The translations under genes were made by a program, and so were the position numbers. From Erysipelotrichaceae bacterium (GTDB lineage Bacteria > Bacillota_I > Bacilli_A > Erysipelotrichales > Erysipelotrichaceae): 64,000 bases of DNA. The notes below the pieces were generated by a model. It was not told where the DNA came from. It worked only from the letters and a program-made list of their open reading frames with translations, and made no database searches. Of the stretch, positions 28,323 to 38,142 are shown piece by piece (the stretch's first letter is position 1; each line of letters begins with the position of its first letter). The stretch is from contig JAAYSZ010000036.1 of the NCBI GenBank assembly GCA_012523895.1, positions 1 through 64,000 of the forward strand. The letters are read 5' to 3'.

Positions 28323-29117
28323 ATGTATTATTTAATATTAATAATTATCATATTTGCATTAGGTTATTCAAAAAAAATAGAAGTAACATATACAAATATA
28401 CATACAGATAAAATAAATGGCGAAGTAAAAATTGCATTAATTGCGGATTTACATAGCTGTTTTTATGGTGAAAATATGAAAGAATTATTAACTCCATTAT
28501 TAAATGAAGAAGTTGATTTTATATTAAATGTTGGAGATATGTATGATGGTAGAGTAACTCCAATAAATTCTACAAAGTATTTTAAAGGAATAATGGATAT
28601 ACCATCTTTTTATACTTCTGGTAATCATGAAACATATAGAAGAAGAGATAAAAAAATAAAAAAAGAAATAAGAAAATTAAATACAATTGTCTTAGAAGGA
28701 GAACAAAGAAGGATTAATATAAGAGGAAACATTATTAATATATGTGGGATTGATGATAAAAATATAGGAGATAATGAATTTGAAAAACAATTTTATAATG
28801 CATTAAAAAACAAAGATGAAAATTTTACAATTTTAATGTATCATAGGCCTCATGAGATTAAGCTTTTTAAAGAAAGTGAAGTTGATCTTGTAGTTAGTGG
28901 ACATGCTCATGGAGGACAATGGAGAATACCTTTATTAAATATTGGTATATTTGCTCCAGGACAATATTTTTTTGCAAGATATATTAACGGACTATATAAA
29001 TTAAATGATAAAACAAAATTATTTGTAACTAGAGGACTTGCAAGAGAATCTGTAAAAGTTCCAAGGTTATATAACAGACCTGAAATAAGCATTATTAAAT
29101 TAAAAGGCATAGATTAG
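28323..29117 (+). CDS. Calcineurin-like metallophosphoesterase (YkuE-like)
   Basis: LIADLHSC, NVGDMYDG, SGNHE, SGHAHGGQWRIP motifs. Confidence 0.9.
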   Translation: MYYLILIIIIFALGYSKKIEVTYTNIHTDKINGEVKIALIADLHSCFYGENMKELLTPLLNEEVDFILNVGDMYDGRVTPINSTKYFKGIMDIPSFYTSGNHETYRRRDKKIKKEIRKLNTIVLEGEQRRINIRGNIINICGIDDKNIGDNEFEKQFYNALKNKDENFTILMYHRPHEIKLFKESEVDLVVSGHAHGGQWRIPLLNIGIFAPGQYFFARYINGLYKLNDKTKLFVTRGLARESVKVPRLYNRPEISIIKLKGID

Positions 29118-29140
29118 CACTCATATGTTGACAGTGCTAA
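29114..29140 (+). promoter_or_regulatory. CIRCE operator (HrcA binding site)
   Basis: TTAGCACTC-ATATGTTGA-CAGTGCTAA; one mismatch from TTAGCACTC-N9-GAGTGCTAA. Confidence 0.88.
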
Positions 29141-29155
29141 TTATAATGTTATAAT
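29128..29155 (+). promoter_or_regulatory. Sigma-A promoter overlapping CIRCE
   Basis: TTGACA (29128-29133), 16-nt spacer, TATAAT (29150-29155). Confidence 0.75.
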
Positions 29156-29185
29156 ATTTACAGGTAGTTGATAAAAGGAAAAATT

Positions 29186-29899
29186 ATGAACAATTACTAT
29201 GACAAAATTATATTTAAAATAAAAGAATTAATTGAAGATAACAATATAACTCAAGCTAAGGATTTATTGGATGAAGAATTAAAAATGCCTTACATACCCA
29301 GTTTATATGAAGAAGAGTTAATTAGATTAAATCAAACGGTTAATTCTTTAATTAAGTTAGATGATGATGAAAAAGAAATAAGCATCATTAAAATTGAAGA
29401 ATATCTTTATGGAAATGATAAACAACAACTTCAAGCAGTAAGTGCTTTATTTGAAAAAAATTTAAGAAATCATATCAAATTAGTTCAAGATTATTTAGAT
29501 TCAAAACCAAATAAAGAAGCAGCTTCATTGTTAATAGATGCAATGATAGAACAAGAACTTACAAATGAGTTTAAATATACAAAAGATAATCTTGAATATA
29601 CATTTATTCCTGCTTATTTATCTAAACCATATGAATCAGAAGGTTTTATACAAGCTGATAAATTATTGCAAAAATGGATTTCAAATGATAATCCAAGCAT
29701 GTATGAAATGTGTTTACAGATGTTAATTCATAAGATATATTTATATCTTCCATTAAGTTATGAAGAAGATGAAGCTGATATTTTAGCATTAAGTATATTA
29801 AAAAAAATCTCTAGTTTATTAGGCGATGATGAACTTTATGATGAGATAGTTGATAAATATGGTTTAAAAAACATCAAAATATATGAAATAGAGAGTTAG
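29186..29899 (+). CDS. Uncharacterised protein (DUF3196-like), first gene of the CIRCE-controlled unit
   Basis: SD AAAAGGA before ATG 29186; acidic helical protein upstream of tig; ORF-track start is 29168. Confidence 0.7.
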   Translation: MNNYYDKIIFKIKELIEDNNITQAKDLLDEELKMPYIPSLYEEELIRLNQTVNSLIKLDDDEKEISIIKIEEYLYGNDKQQLQAVSALFEKNLRNHIKLVQDYLDSKPNKEAASLLIDAMIEQELTNEFKYTKDNLEYTFIPAYLSKPYESEGFIQADKLLQKWISNDNPSMYEMCLQMLIHKIYLYLPLSYEEDEADILALSILKKISSLLGDDELYDEIVDKYGLKNIKIYEIES

Positions 29900-29961
29900 T
29901 TTATTTAAAAATACAAATGACTTTGCTATAATAAGAAGGCTATATTTGAAAGGAGCACAAA

Positions 29962-31239
29962 ATGTCAAATTGGACTATAACAGAAAAAGAAAATTCTAAG
30001 GGTGAGTTAACAGTAACTCTTAGTGGAGAAAGATGGTTAAAAGCTCAAGAAAAAGCTTTTAATGAAATTGCAAAAGAAGTTGAAATTAAAGGTTTTAGAA
30101 AAGGCCAAGCACCAAAAGCATTAGTAGAAAAACAAGTAAGTGAAGGCTTAATACTTAGTGAAGCTGTAAATGAAATTGCTAATGATTTATTACAAGAAGG
30201 TATAAAAGAGCATGATTTATGGCCTGTAGATAGACCTGAACTATCAGTTAATGCTATTAGTAAACAAGAAGTAGAAATGGTATTTACTATAATAGTAAAA
30301 CCTGAAGTTGAATTAGGAGAATATAAAGGTTTAAATTACGAAATTGAAGATGTTGAAATTAGTAATGAAAAAGTTGATGCAGAAATTGAAAGAATGCGTC
30401 AAAACTATGCAGAAATTACTGTTAAAGAAGATGCTGCAGAAGATGGTGACATCGTTGTAATAGATTTTGAAGGCTTTAAAGATGGAGTCGCTTTTGAAGG
30501 CGGTAAAGCTGAAGGGCATGAATTAAAATTAGGTTCAAATAGCTTTATTCCTGGATTTGAAAGTCAATTAATTGGAACTAAAGCTGGAGATAGTAAAGAT
30601 GTAGAATTAAGTTTTCCAGAAGATTATCATGTTGAAGATTTAAAGGGAGCACCTGTAGTTTTTAAAGTGACTGTACATGAAGTTAAAGAAACTATACTTC
30701 CAGAAGTAAATGATGATTTTGCACAAGATTTAAATATTCCTGAAGTTGAAACAGTAGAACAGTTAAAGGAACGCATTAAATCTGATATGGAAAATCAAGA
30801 AAAAGATAAAGCTGAAAATGAAGCTCTAGATAAACTATTAACTGAGGTAGTAGATAATGCGTCTGTAAATATACCTCAAAGAATGATAGAAGATGAAACT
30901 GATCAAATGATTCAAGAGTTTGCACAAAGATTACAACAACAAAATTTTGGATTAAATCAGTTTCTACAAATGACTAATCAAAGTATTGATGATATAAGAA
31001 GTCAATTTGAAATAGATGCAACATCAAAAGTAAAACTTAGATTAGTACTAGAAACAATCGCAGACAAGGAGAATTTGGTTGCTGATGAAGATGCAATTAA
31101 TGATGAATATCAAAAAATTGCAGATCAATATCAAATGGAATTAGATAAGGTCAAAGAATTAATTCCTGCTGAAAGCCTTGAATACGATGTAAAAATGAGA
31201 AAAGCTTTAGATTTTGTAAAAGATTCAGCAATTAAATAA
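29962..31239 (+). CDS. tig: Trigger factor
   Basis: IKGFRKGQAPKALVEKQ, central FKBP-like domain (GDIVVIDFEGFKDGVAFEGGKAEG), C-terminal chaperone domain. Confidence 0.96.
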   Translation: MSNWTITEKENSKGELTVTLSGERWLKAQEKAFNEIAKEVEIKGFRKGQAPKALVEKQVSEGLILSEAVNEIANDLLQEGIKEHDLWPVDRPELSVNAISKQEVEMVFTIIVKPEVELGEYKGLNYEIEDVEISNEKVDAEIERMRQNYAEITVKEDAAEDGDIVVIDFEGFKDGVAFEGGKAEGHELKLGSNSFIPGFESQLIGTKAGDSKDVELSFPEDYHVEDLKGAPVVFKVTVHEVKETILPEVNDDFAQDLNIPEVETVEQLKERIKSDMENQEKDKAENEALDKLLTEVVDNASVNIPQRMIEDETDQMIQEFAQRLQQQNFGLNQFLQMTNQSIDDIRSQFEIDATSKVKLRLVLETIADKENLVADEDAINDEYQKIADQYQMELDKVKELIPAESLEYDVKMRKALDFVKDSAIK

Positions 31240-31257
31240 GACGCATAGCGTCTTATT
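31235..31257 (+). terminator. Hairpin between tig and lon (possible attenuator)
   Basis: AATAAGACGC-ATA-GCGTCTTATT, 10-bp perfect stem, followed by TTGACC rather than a strong U-tract. Confidence 0.45.
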
Positions 31258-31279
31258 TTGACCTAAGGAGGGTAAAAAT

Positions 31280-33595
31280 ATGAGTAAGAAAAAAGAATTA
31301 TTTGTACCTGTAGTAGCCACAAGAGGAGTTATCGTTTTCCCTAATCAGGATGTAATGATAGAAGTAGGAAGAAAGAAAAGCATTAATGCCATAGAAGATG
31401 CTATGGAAAATTATGATGGTCATGCATGGATTGTTTGTCAAAATGATATTATGGTTGATGATCCAAAAGAAGATGACTTATTTACATTTGGAACATTATC
31501 AAAAATAAAATCAATAAGAAGAAAAGAAGGTTTTATGAGAGTTGTTTTTACTGGATTAGAAAGAGCTCAACTTGTAAAGCTTGAAGATAGTAAAGAACAA
31601 ATTAATGCAACCATAGAGCTTGTTTCAAATATTAAAGGTGATGATAAACACGAATTAGTTCTTATTAAGAAGGTAATTTCTGAATTCGAAAAAATGGGAA
31701 CTATCAATACCAATTTTCCACCTGAAGTTATTACTCAATTAACAAAAGGAGTTTCAGCAGATACTCTTGCTGATCAATTTGCACAATATTATCCATTTAG
31801 TATTGATTCTAAACAAAACTTATTAGAAACATTGGATGTTAATGAAAGACTATTATTAATTCTTGATGAACTTGCTAAAGAAAGACAAATGTCTCAGATA
31901 GAACATTCAATTAATAATAAGGTTAAAGAAAGAATTGAAGGTGGACAAAGAGAATATTATTTAAGAGAAAAATTAAGAGCTATAAAAGAAGAATTAGGAG
32001 ATGTTTCTAACATTACTGATGATACAAGTGATTTAAGAGAAACAATTGAAAACAATCCTTATCCTGAACATGTAAAATTAAAAGCATTAGAAGAGTTACA
32101 AAGATATGAAATGTTACCTCAAGCAAGTGGTGAGGCAAGTGTTGTTAGATCTTATTTAGATTGGTTATTAAAGACACCTTGGTGGCAAGAAACTGAAGAT
32201 AACGATGATTTAAATATGGCACAACAAATTTTAGATGAAGATCATTATGGTTTAGAAAAAGTTAAAGAAAGAATTATGGAATATTTGGCTGTTAAACAAA
32301 TGACAAATTCTTTAAAAGCGCCTATTTTATGTTTAGTAGGTCCTCCTGGAGTTGGTAAAACTTCCCTTGCAAAATCAATTGCTAGAGCTATTGATAGAAA
32401 ATTTGTCAAGATAAGTTTAGGTGGAGTTAGAGATGAAGCTGAAATAAGAGGACATAGAAGAACTTATTTAGGTAGTATGCCTGGTAGAATCATTCAAGGA
32501 ATGAAAAGAGCAGGTGTTATTAATCCAGTATTTTTAATAGATGAAATTGATAAATTAGGTGCAGATTATAAGGGAGATCCTTCAAGTGCAATGCTGGAAG
32601 TGTTAGACCCTGAACAAAATACTCAATTTAGTGATCACTATTTAGAAGAACCGTATGATTTATCAAAAGTATTATTTATTGCAACTGCAAACTATTTAGA
32701 AAATATACCTGCGGCTTTAAGAGATAGATTAGAGATTATTAATTTATCTAGTTATACAGAACTTGAAAAAGTTGAAATCGCAAAAGATCACTTAATTCCA
32801 AAACAAGTTCTTGCAAATGGGTTAAAGAAATCTCAATTTAAATTAGAAGAAAATGAATTAATTTATTTAATTAGACACTATACTAGAGAAGCTGGTGTTA
32901 GACAGTTAGAAAGAGTAATTGCTACATTATGTAGAAAAACTGTTCTTGCAATACTTAAAGATGGAAAAAAATCAGTTAAAATTAGTAAAAAACTTATTGT
33001 TAGCTGGTTAGGTAAGGAAATGTATGAATATGGTAATAAAGAAAAAGGAGATCAAGTAGGTGTTGTTACAGGGCTTGCATATACTTCTTTTGGAGGAGAT
33101 GTATTACCAGTAGAAGTTACTTATTTTGAAGGAAAAGGAAAATTAAATGTTACAGGGCAACTTGGTAAGGTAATGACTGAATCAACTGAAATTGCACTTG
33201 ACTATATTAAATCAAATGCTAAAAAATTAAAGATTGATCCTAAGTTCTTTGATAGTAATGATATTCATATTCATGTTCCAGAAGGAGCAGTACCAAAAGA
33301 TGGACCTAGTGCTGGAGTTACAATAACAACTGCACTTGTTTCTGCAATTACTAACACTCCTGTAAAAGCTGATCTTGCAATGACTGGAGAAGTAACATTA
33401 AGAGGACATGTTCTTGCTATTGGTGGCTTAAGAGAGAAAAGCCTTGCTGCTCATAGAGTAGGAATCACAAATATTGTTATTCCAAAAACAAACCTTAAAG
33501 ATGTTGATGAGTTACCTGATGCAGTTAAAGAATCAATTAAATTTATACCTGTAGATAATGTAGATCAAGTTTTAAAGGAAGCTTTAGTTAAGTAA
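31280..33595 (+). CDS. lon: ATP-dependent protease Lon
   Basis: GPPGVGKTSLAKSIARA and catalytic PKDGPSAGVTI. Confidence 0.97.
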   Translation: MSKKKELFVPVVATRGVIVFPNQDVMIEVGRKKSINAIEDAMENYDGHAWIVCQNDIMVDDPKEDDLFTFGTLSKIKSIRRKEGFMRVVFTGLERAQLVKLEDSKEQINATIELVSNIKGDDKHELVLIKKVISEFEKMGTINTNFPPEVITQLTKGVSADTLADQFAQYYPFSIDSKQNLLETLDVNERLLLILDELAKERQMSQIEHSINNKVKERIEGGQREYYLREKLRAIKEELGDVSNITDDTSDLRETIENNPYPEHVKLKALEELQRYEMLPQASGEASVVRSYLDWLLKTPWWQETEDNDDLNMAQQILDEDHYGLEKVKERIMEYLAVKQMTNSLKAPILCLVGPPGVGKTSLAKSIARAIDRKFVKISLGGVRDEAEIRGHRRTYLGSMPGRIIQGMKRAGVINPVFLIDEIDKLGADYKGDPSSAMLEVLDPEQNTQFSDHYLEEPYDLSKVLFIATANYLENIPAALRDRLEIINLSSYTELEKVEIAKDHLIPKQVLANGLKKSQFKLEENELIYLIRHYTREAGVRQLERVIATLCRKTVLAILKDGKKSVKISKKLIVSWLGKEMYEYGNKEKGDQVGVVTGLAYTSFGGDVLPVEVTYFEGKGKLNVTGQLGKVMTESTEIALDYIKSNAKKLKIDPKFFDSNDIHIHVPEGAVPKDGPSAGVTITTALVSAITNTPVKADLAMTGEVTLRGHVLAIGGLREKSLAAHRVGITNIVIPKTNLKDVDELPDAVKESIKFIPVDNVDQVLKEALVK

Positions 33596-34183
33596 ATGAG
33601 ATATCATGATGCTAAATTTATTACTAGTGCAATTAATAAGGAATCATGGCCAAAACATGATTTAGCTGAAGTTGTATTAGCTGGCAGAAGTAATGTTGGA
33701 AAATCTAGTTTGATTAATACTCTTTGTAATAGAAAACAACTTGCTTATACAGGAAATACTCCTGGAAAAACAAGGATGTTAAATTTCTTTGAAATTGATA
33801 ACAAAATAGTTTTTGTAGATGCACCAGGCTATGGGTATGCTAAAAGATCTTTTAAAGAATTAGAAGATTTTGGATATTTAATGGAAGAATATTTTGCTTT
33901 AAGAGATAATCTAAAAGCATTAATATTAATTGTTGATTTAAGGCATAAACCTACTAAAGATGATGTTATGATGATAGATTTTGCTAGAAGTAATAATGTA
34001 AATACTATTGTTGTAGCTACAAAATATGACAAAGTAAAAAAAAGTGAAATAAATAAACAATTAAATATAATTTCACAAACATTAAATGTTAATAAAGAAA
34101 ATATTATTCAATTTTCTAGTTTAACTAGAAAAGGTTATGAAGAGTTATGGAATATATTAGATGATTTAAGTAGCGAGTCGTAA
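33596..34183 (+). CDS. ysxC: Ribosome biogenesis GTP-binding protein YsxC/EngB
   Basis: GRSNVGKSSLINTL, DAPGYGYAK, downstream of lon. Confidence 0.95.
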   Translation: MRYHDAKFITSAINKESWPKHDLAEVVLAGRSNVGKSSLINTLCNRKQLAYTGNTPGKTRMLNFFEIDNKIVFVDAPGYGYAKRSFKELEDFGYLMEEYFALRDNLKALILIVDLRHKPTKDDVMMIDFARSNNVNTIVVATKYDKVKKSEINKQLNIISQTLNVNKENIIQFSSLTRKGYEELWNILDDLSSES

Positions 34184-34196
34184 AGGCTCGCTTTTA
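34172..34196 (+). terminator. Intrinsic terminator after ysxC
   Basis: GCGAGTC-GTAAA-GGCTCGC then TTTTATC. Confidence 0.6.
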
Positions 34197-34200
34197 TCAA

Positions 34201-34228
34201 TTGAACATTTATAATTATTTGGTATAAT
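34201..34228 (+). promoter_or_regulatory. Promoter of the valS T-box transcript
   Basis: TTGAAC, 16-nt spacer, TATAAT. Confidence 0.55.
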
Positions 34229-34237
34229 GATTTTATT

Positions 34238-34448
34238 CGATGAAGAGAAGGAGTAAATAAGTAATTATTTATAGAGAACTATAGTTTGGTGGAATATAGT
34301 ATTAATGCTTATTGAAGGTAGTCTTGGAGAAATTAATTTGAACTAATAGTAGAATTAATCGTAATACTGCGTTAAAGTATTGAGGCAATTATATTGCGAA
34401 AAAAGGTGGTACCACGAATATTTCGTCCTTTATGGACGTTTTTTTTAT
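34238..34448 (+). ncRNA. T-box leader (valine) upstream of valS
   Basis: AAAGGTGGTACCACG T-box core; terminator CGTCC-TTTAT-GGACG-TTTTTTTT; Val specifier GUC (34321-34323) or adjacent GUA (34318-34320) in GAAGGTAGTCTTGG. Confidence 0.9.
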
Positions 34449-34461
34449 GAAGGGAGAACTC

Positions 34462-37065
34462 ATGAAAATTTTAGATACAAAATATGATCATAAAAAAGTT
34501 GAAAAAGGTCAATATCAAAGATGGTTAGATATTGGTTGTTTTAAAGCAGGGGAAGATACTAGCAAAGAACCATATTGTATAGTTATACCTCCACCAAATG
34601 TTACAGGGAAACTACATTTAGGGCATGCTTGGGATAATACATTACAAGATATAATTACTAGATATAAAAGATTGAAAGGTTACGATGTTCTTTATTTGCC
34701 AGGTATGGATCATGCAGGTATTGCAACTCAAGCAAAGGTAGAAGAAAAACTAAGAGAACAAGGAATCTCTAAATATGATATTGGAAGAGAAGAATTTTTA
34801 AAGGTTTCTTGGCAATGGAAAGAAGAATATGCTGGACATATTAGAGAACAATGGGAAGCAATGGGTGTTGGTTTAGATTATTCTAGAGAAAGATTTACCC
34901 TTGATGCTGGATTAAATAAAGCAGTTAATAAAGTCTTTGTGGACTTATATAATGACGGATTAATTTATAGGGATTATAGAATTATAAATTGGGATCCTGT
35001 CGCAAAAACCGCTTTAAGTAATATTGAAGTTATTCATCAAGATGATCCTGGAAAAATGTATTATTTTAACTATAAAGTAAAAGAAACAGATGATAGTTTT
35101 ACTGTAGCTACAACAAGGCCTGAAACAATGTTTGGGGATGTTTGTGTTGTAGTTAACCCTAAAGATGAAAGATATAAACATTTAATTGGTTTGCATGCAA
35201 TTAATCCAGCAAATCATGAAGAAATTAAAATTATAGCTGATGATTATGTAGATATGGAATTTGGAACTGGCGCAATGAAATGTACACCAGCTCATGACCC
35301 TAATGATTTTGAAATAGCTGAAAGACATAATCTAGAAAAACCAATTTGTATGAATTTAGATGCTACTATGAATAAGCTTGCTAAAGAATATGAAGGTTTA
35401 GATAGGTTTGAGTGTAGAGAAAGACTTACTAAAAGAATTAAAGAAGAGGGTAATTTAATTAAAATTGAAGATATAGTTCATCCTGTAGGACACTCTGAAA
35501 GAACTAATGCTGTAATTGAACCATATTTATCAATGCAATGGTTTGTAAAAATGAAACCACTAGCTGATGAAGTTTTAAAATATCAAGAAGATCCCAATGA
35601 AAAAATAAACTTTTATCCAGCTAGATTTGAAAGAACATTTAATCAATGGTTAGAAAATATTGAAGATTGGTGTATTTCAAGACAATTATGGTGGGGACAT
35701 AGAATACCTGCATACTATCATAAAGAAACAAATGAAGTATATGTTGGATTAACTCCACCAAAAGATATAGAAAATTATGTTCAAGATGAAGATGTACTAG
35801 ATACATGGTTTTCAAGTGCATTATGGCCATTTAGTACTTTAGGATGGCCTGAAAACACTGATGATTTAAACAGATATTATCCAACATCATGTATGGTAAC
35901 TGGATATGATATTATCTTTTTCTGGGTTGCTAGAATGGCAGTTCAAGGAAGATATTTCACAAAAACATACCCATTTAAAGATTGTTTAATCCATGGTTTA
36001 ACAAGGGATTATCAAGGAAGAAAAATGTCTAAATCTTTAGGAAATGGTATTGATCCAATGGATGTTAAAGAACAATATGGTGCAGATTCATTAAGATTTT
36101 TCTTAAGTACAAATTCAACACCTGGACAAGATTTAAGATATATAGAAGAAAAAGTTGAATCAACTTGGAATTTTATTAATAAACTTTGGAATGCTTCTAG
36201 GTTTGTAATGTTAAATTTACTTGAAGAATTTGATTATGATAATTATGATATTGCTAATTTAAGTAATATTGATAAATGGATTATTTCTAAGTTAAATAAA
36301 ACAATAGAAATAGTTACTGAAAATATGGATAAATATGAATTTACAATAGTAGGAAGTGAACTTTACAATTTTGTGTGGAATGATTTCTGTAGTTGGTATA
36401 TAGAACTATGCAAAACTGAATTAAATAGTGACTATAAAGATGGTGCAATTTATACACTACATACTGTATTAAATGCAATATTAAAACTATTACATCCATT
36501 TATGCCTTTTGTAACAGAAAAAATATATTTAGGTTTAAATCCTAGTGAAGAAACTATTGTAACTTCAAAATATCCTAAAATAATTGAAATTAAAGAATTT
36601 GATTTAAACGAAATTGAACAACTAATTGATGTTATTAAATCATTGAGAGAAATTAAAGTTGAAAATGATTTAAAACCTTCCGCAAATATTGATTTTATTG
36701 TCAAAGATAATGATGATAATATAATTAACCCCAGCTTAGTTAATAAAGAAATAGTTAGTAAAATGGCTAGATCAAAATGGGCATCAAGTATAGATGGAGA
36801 ACTAAGTATAAGACCAATAATTAATGGAAAGTTATGTGTTTTAAGTAGTCAATTAATTGATAAAGAGACTGAGATATTAAAGCTTTCTAAAGAAAAAGAA
36901 AGACTTGAAAGTGAAATTAATAGAAGTAATAAAATGCTTGGTAATGAAAATTTTATTAGTAAGGCTCCTAAAGCTAAGGTTGATGAAGAAAAAAGCAAAC
37001 TTGTTAATTATAAACGTGAGTATGATATTGTTTTAAATAGGCTTAATGAACTTAAAAAACTTTAA
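34462..37065 (+). CDS. valS: Valyl-tRNA synthetase
   Basis: PPPNVTGKLHLGHAW, GRKMSKSLGNGIDP; start at 34462 with SD AAGGGAG (the 34432 ORF-track start lies in the T-box terminator). Confidence 0.96.
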   Translation: MKILDTKYDHKKVEKGQYQRWLDIGCFKAGEDTSKEPYCIVIPPPNVTGKLHLGHAWDNTLQDIITRYKRLKGYDVLYLPGMDHAGIATQAKVEEKLREQGISKYDIGREEFLKVSWQWKEEYAGHIREQWEAMGVGLDYSRERFTLDAGLNKAVNKVFVDLYNDGLIYRDYRIINWDPVAKTALSNIEVIHQDDPGKMYYFNYKVKETDDSFTVATTRPETMFGDVCVVVNPKDERYKHLIGLHAINPANHEEIKIIADDYVDMEFGTGAMKCTPAHDPNDFEIAERHNLEKPICMNLDATMNKLAKEYEGLDRFECRERLTKRIKEEGNLIKIEDIVHPVGHSERTNAVIEPYLSMQWFVKMKPLADEVLKYQEDPNEKINFYPARFERTFNQWLENIEDWCISRQLWWGHRIPAYYHKETNEVYVGLTPPKDIENYVQDEDVLDTWFSSALWPFSTLGWPENTDDLNRYYPTSCMVTGYDIIFFWVARMAVQGRYFTKTYPFKDCLIHGLTRDYQGRKMSKSLGNGIDPMDVKEQYGADSLRFFLSTNSTPGQDLRYIEEKVESTWNFINKLWNASRFVMLNLLEEFDYDNYDIANLSNIDKWIISKLNKTIEIVTENMDKYEFTIVGSELYNFVWNDFCSWYIELCKTELNSDYKDGAIYTLHTVLNAILKLLHPFMPFVTEKIYLGLNPSEETIVTSKYPKIIEIKEFDLNEIEQLIDVIKSLREIKVENDLKPSANIDFIVKDNDDNIINPSLVNKEIVSKMARSKWASSIDGELSIRPIINGKLCVLSSQLIDKETEILKLSKEKERLESEINRSNKMLGNENFISKAPKAKVDEEKSKLVNYKREYDIVLNRLNELKKL

Positions 37066-37084
37066 AGATAATTGTATATTTGTT

Positions 37085-37117
37085 AAAATCAAAGTAGATA
37101 ATTGCTACTTTGATTTT
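37085..37117 (+). terminator. Intrinsic terminator after valS
   Basis: AAAATCAAAGTAG-ATAATTG-CTACTTTGATTTT, 13-bp perfect stem. Confidence 0.7.
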
Positions 37118-37134
37118 GTTTAGGAGAAGATAAG

Positions 37135-38058
37135 ATGAAAAAGAAAAATGATTTATTATTAGCATCAATAGGAATTAGTGCTATAAGTGCTATCGGTGTT
37201 AGCGTAGGGGTATTAGCTTATAGTTACAACTATTTTAGAAAAAAGTTTGATTCATATTATGGTAAAAATGAACTAGATTCAATAGAAGATGTACCTTATG
37301 ATTACCAATGGTTAAATGAATATAAAACAAAAGAATTGACTATTAATTCATTTGATAACTTGAAACTCTATGGTTTATCAATTAAAGCAAACAAGAAAAC
37401 AAATAAATGGGTAATAATGGTTCATGGTTATAAATCATTAGGAATGATGATGATAAATAGAGCTCATGAATTTGTAAAAGAAGGATTTAATGTTTTACTT
37501 ATTGATCAAAGATGTTGTGGTAAATCTGAAGGAAGATACATTACCTATGGATGGTTAGAACACTATGATGTATTAGATTGGATTAATTTAATAGTTAATA
37601 AAGATAAAGATGCAAAAATTGTTTTATATGGTTTTTCTTTAGGTGGTGCAACTGTTATGAATGTTGCTGGAGAATATTTAGTTGATAATGTAAAATGCAT
37701 TATTGAAGATGCAGGATATAGTAGTTTGAAAGATATCTTAGCTTATCAAAGAAATAAAAAATATAAATCAAAAGGAATATTTGTTGTTCCTGGATTAGAT
37801 TATTTGTTAAAGTCTAAATGTGGCATTAGTATAAATGATGCAAATAGTTTAAGACAATTACAACAATCTGTTACTCCAATAATGTTTATACATGGTGAAG
37901 AAGATAAAAATGTTCCTTATGAAATGGTATTTGATAATTATTATGCATGTAATTCTGAAAAAGAATTATTCACTGTATCAAATGCAAATCACTATGAAAC
38001 AATAGATAATAAATATTATTATGAAAGAATATTTAGGTTTATTGATCGTTTTATCTAA
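37135..38058 (+). CDS. Alpha/beta hydrolase with N-terminal membrane anchor
   Basis: VIMVHGYKS, YGFSLGGATVM nucleophile elbow, IHGEEDKNVPYE. Confidence 0.85.
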   Translation: MKKKNDLLLASIGISAISAIGVSVGVLAYSYNYFRKKFDSYYGKNELDSIEDVPYDYQWLNEYKTKELTINSFDNLKLYGLSIKANKKTNKWVIMVHGYKSLGMMMINRAHEFVKEGFNVLLIDQRCCGKSEGRYITYGWLEHYDVLDWINLIVNKDKDAKIVLYGFSLGGATVMNVAGEYLVDNVKCIIEDAGYSSLKDILAYQRNKKYKSKGIFVVPGLDYLLKSKCGISINDANSLRQLQQSVTPIMFIHGEEDKNVPYEMVFDNYYACNSEKELFTVSNANHYETIDNKYYYERIFRFIDRFI

Positions 38059-38067
38059 GATTTTGAA

Positions 38068-38096
38068 AACGCTTAATCAACTTGTGATTAAGCGTT
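38068..38096. promoter_or_regulatory. 12-bp perfect inverted repeat overlapping the ppdK -35 region
   Basis: AACGCTTAATCA-ACTTG-TGATTAAGCGTT without a downstream T-tract; putative -35 TTGTGA (38082-38087) lies in it and TATAAT (38105-38110) is 17 nt downstream. Confidence 0.6.
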
Positions 38097-38142
38097 GAAT
38101 AGATTATAATAATTTTAGTAATTTAAGAGCAAAGGAGAGTAT

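Noticed and set aside
34432-34461. N-terminal extension MDVFFMKGEL of ValS in the ORF track
   Set aside because: It translates the T-box terminator; the proper SD and ATG are at 34450-34464.
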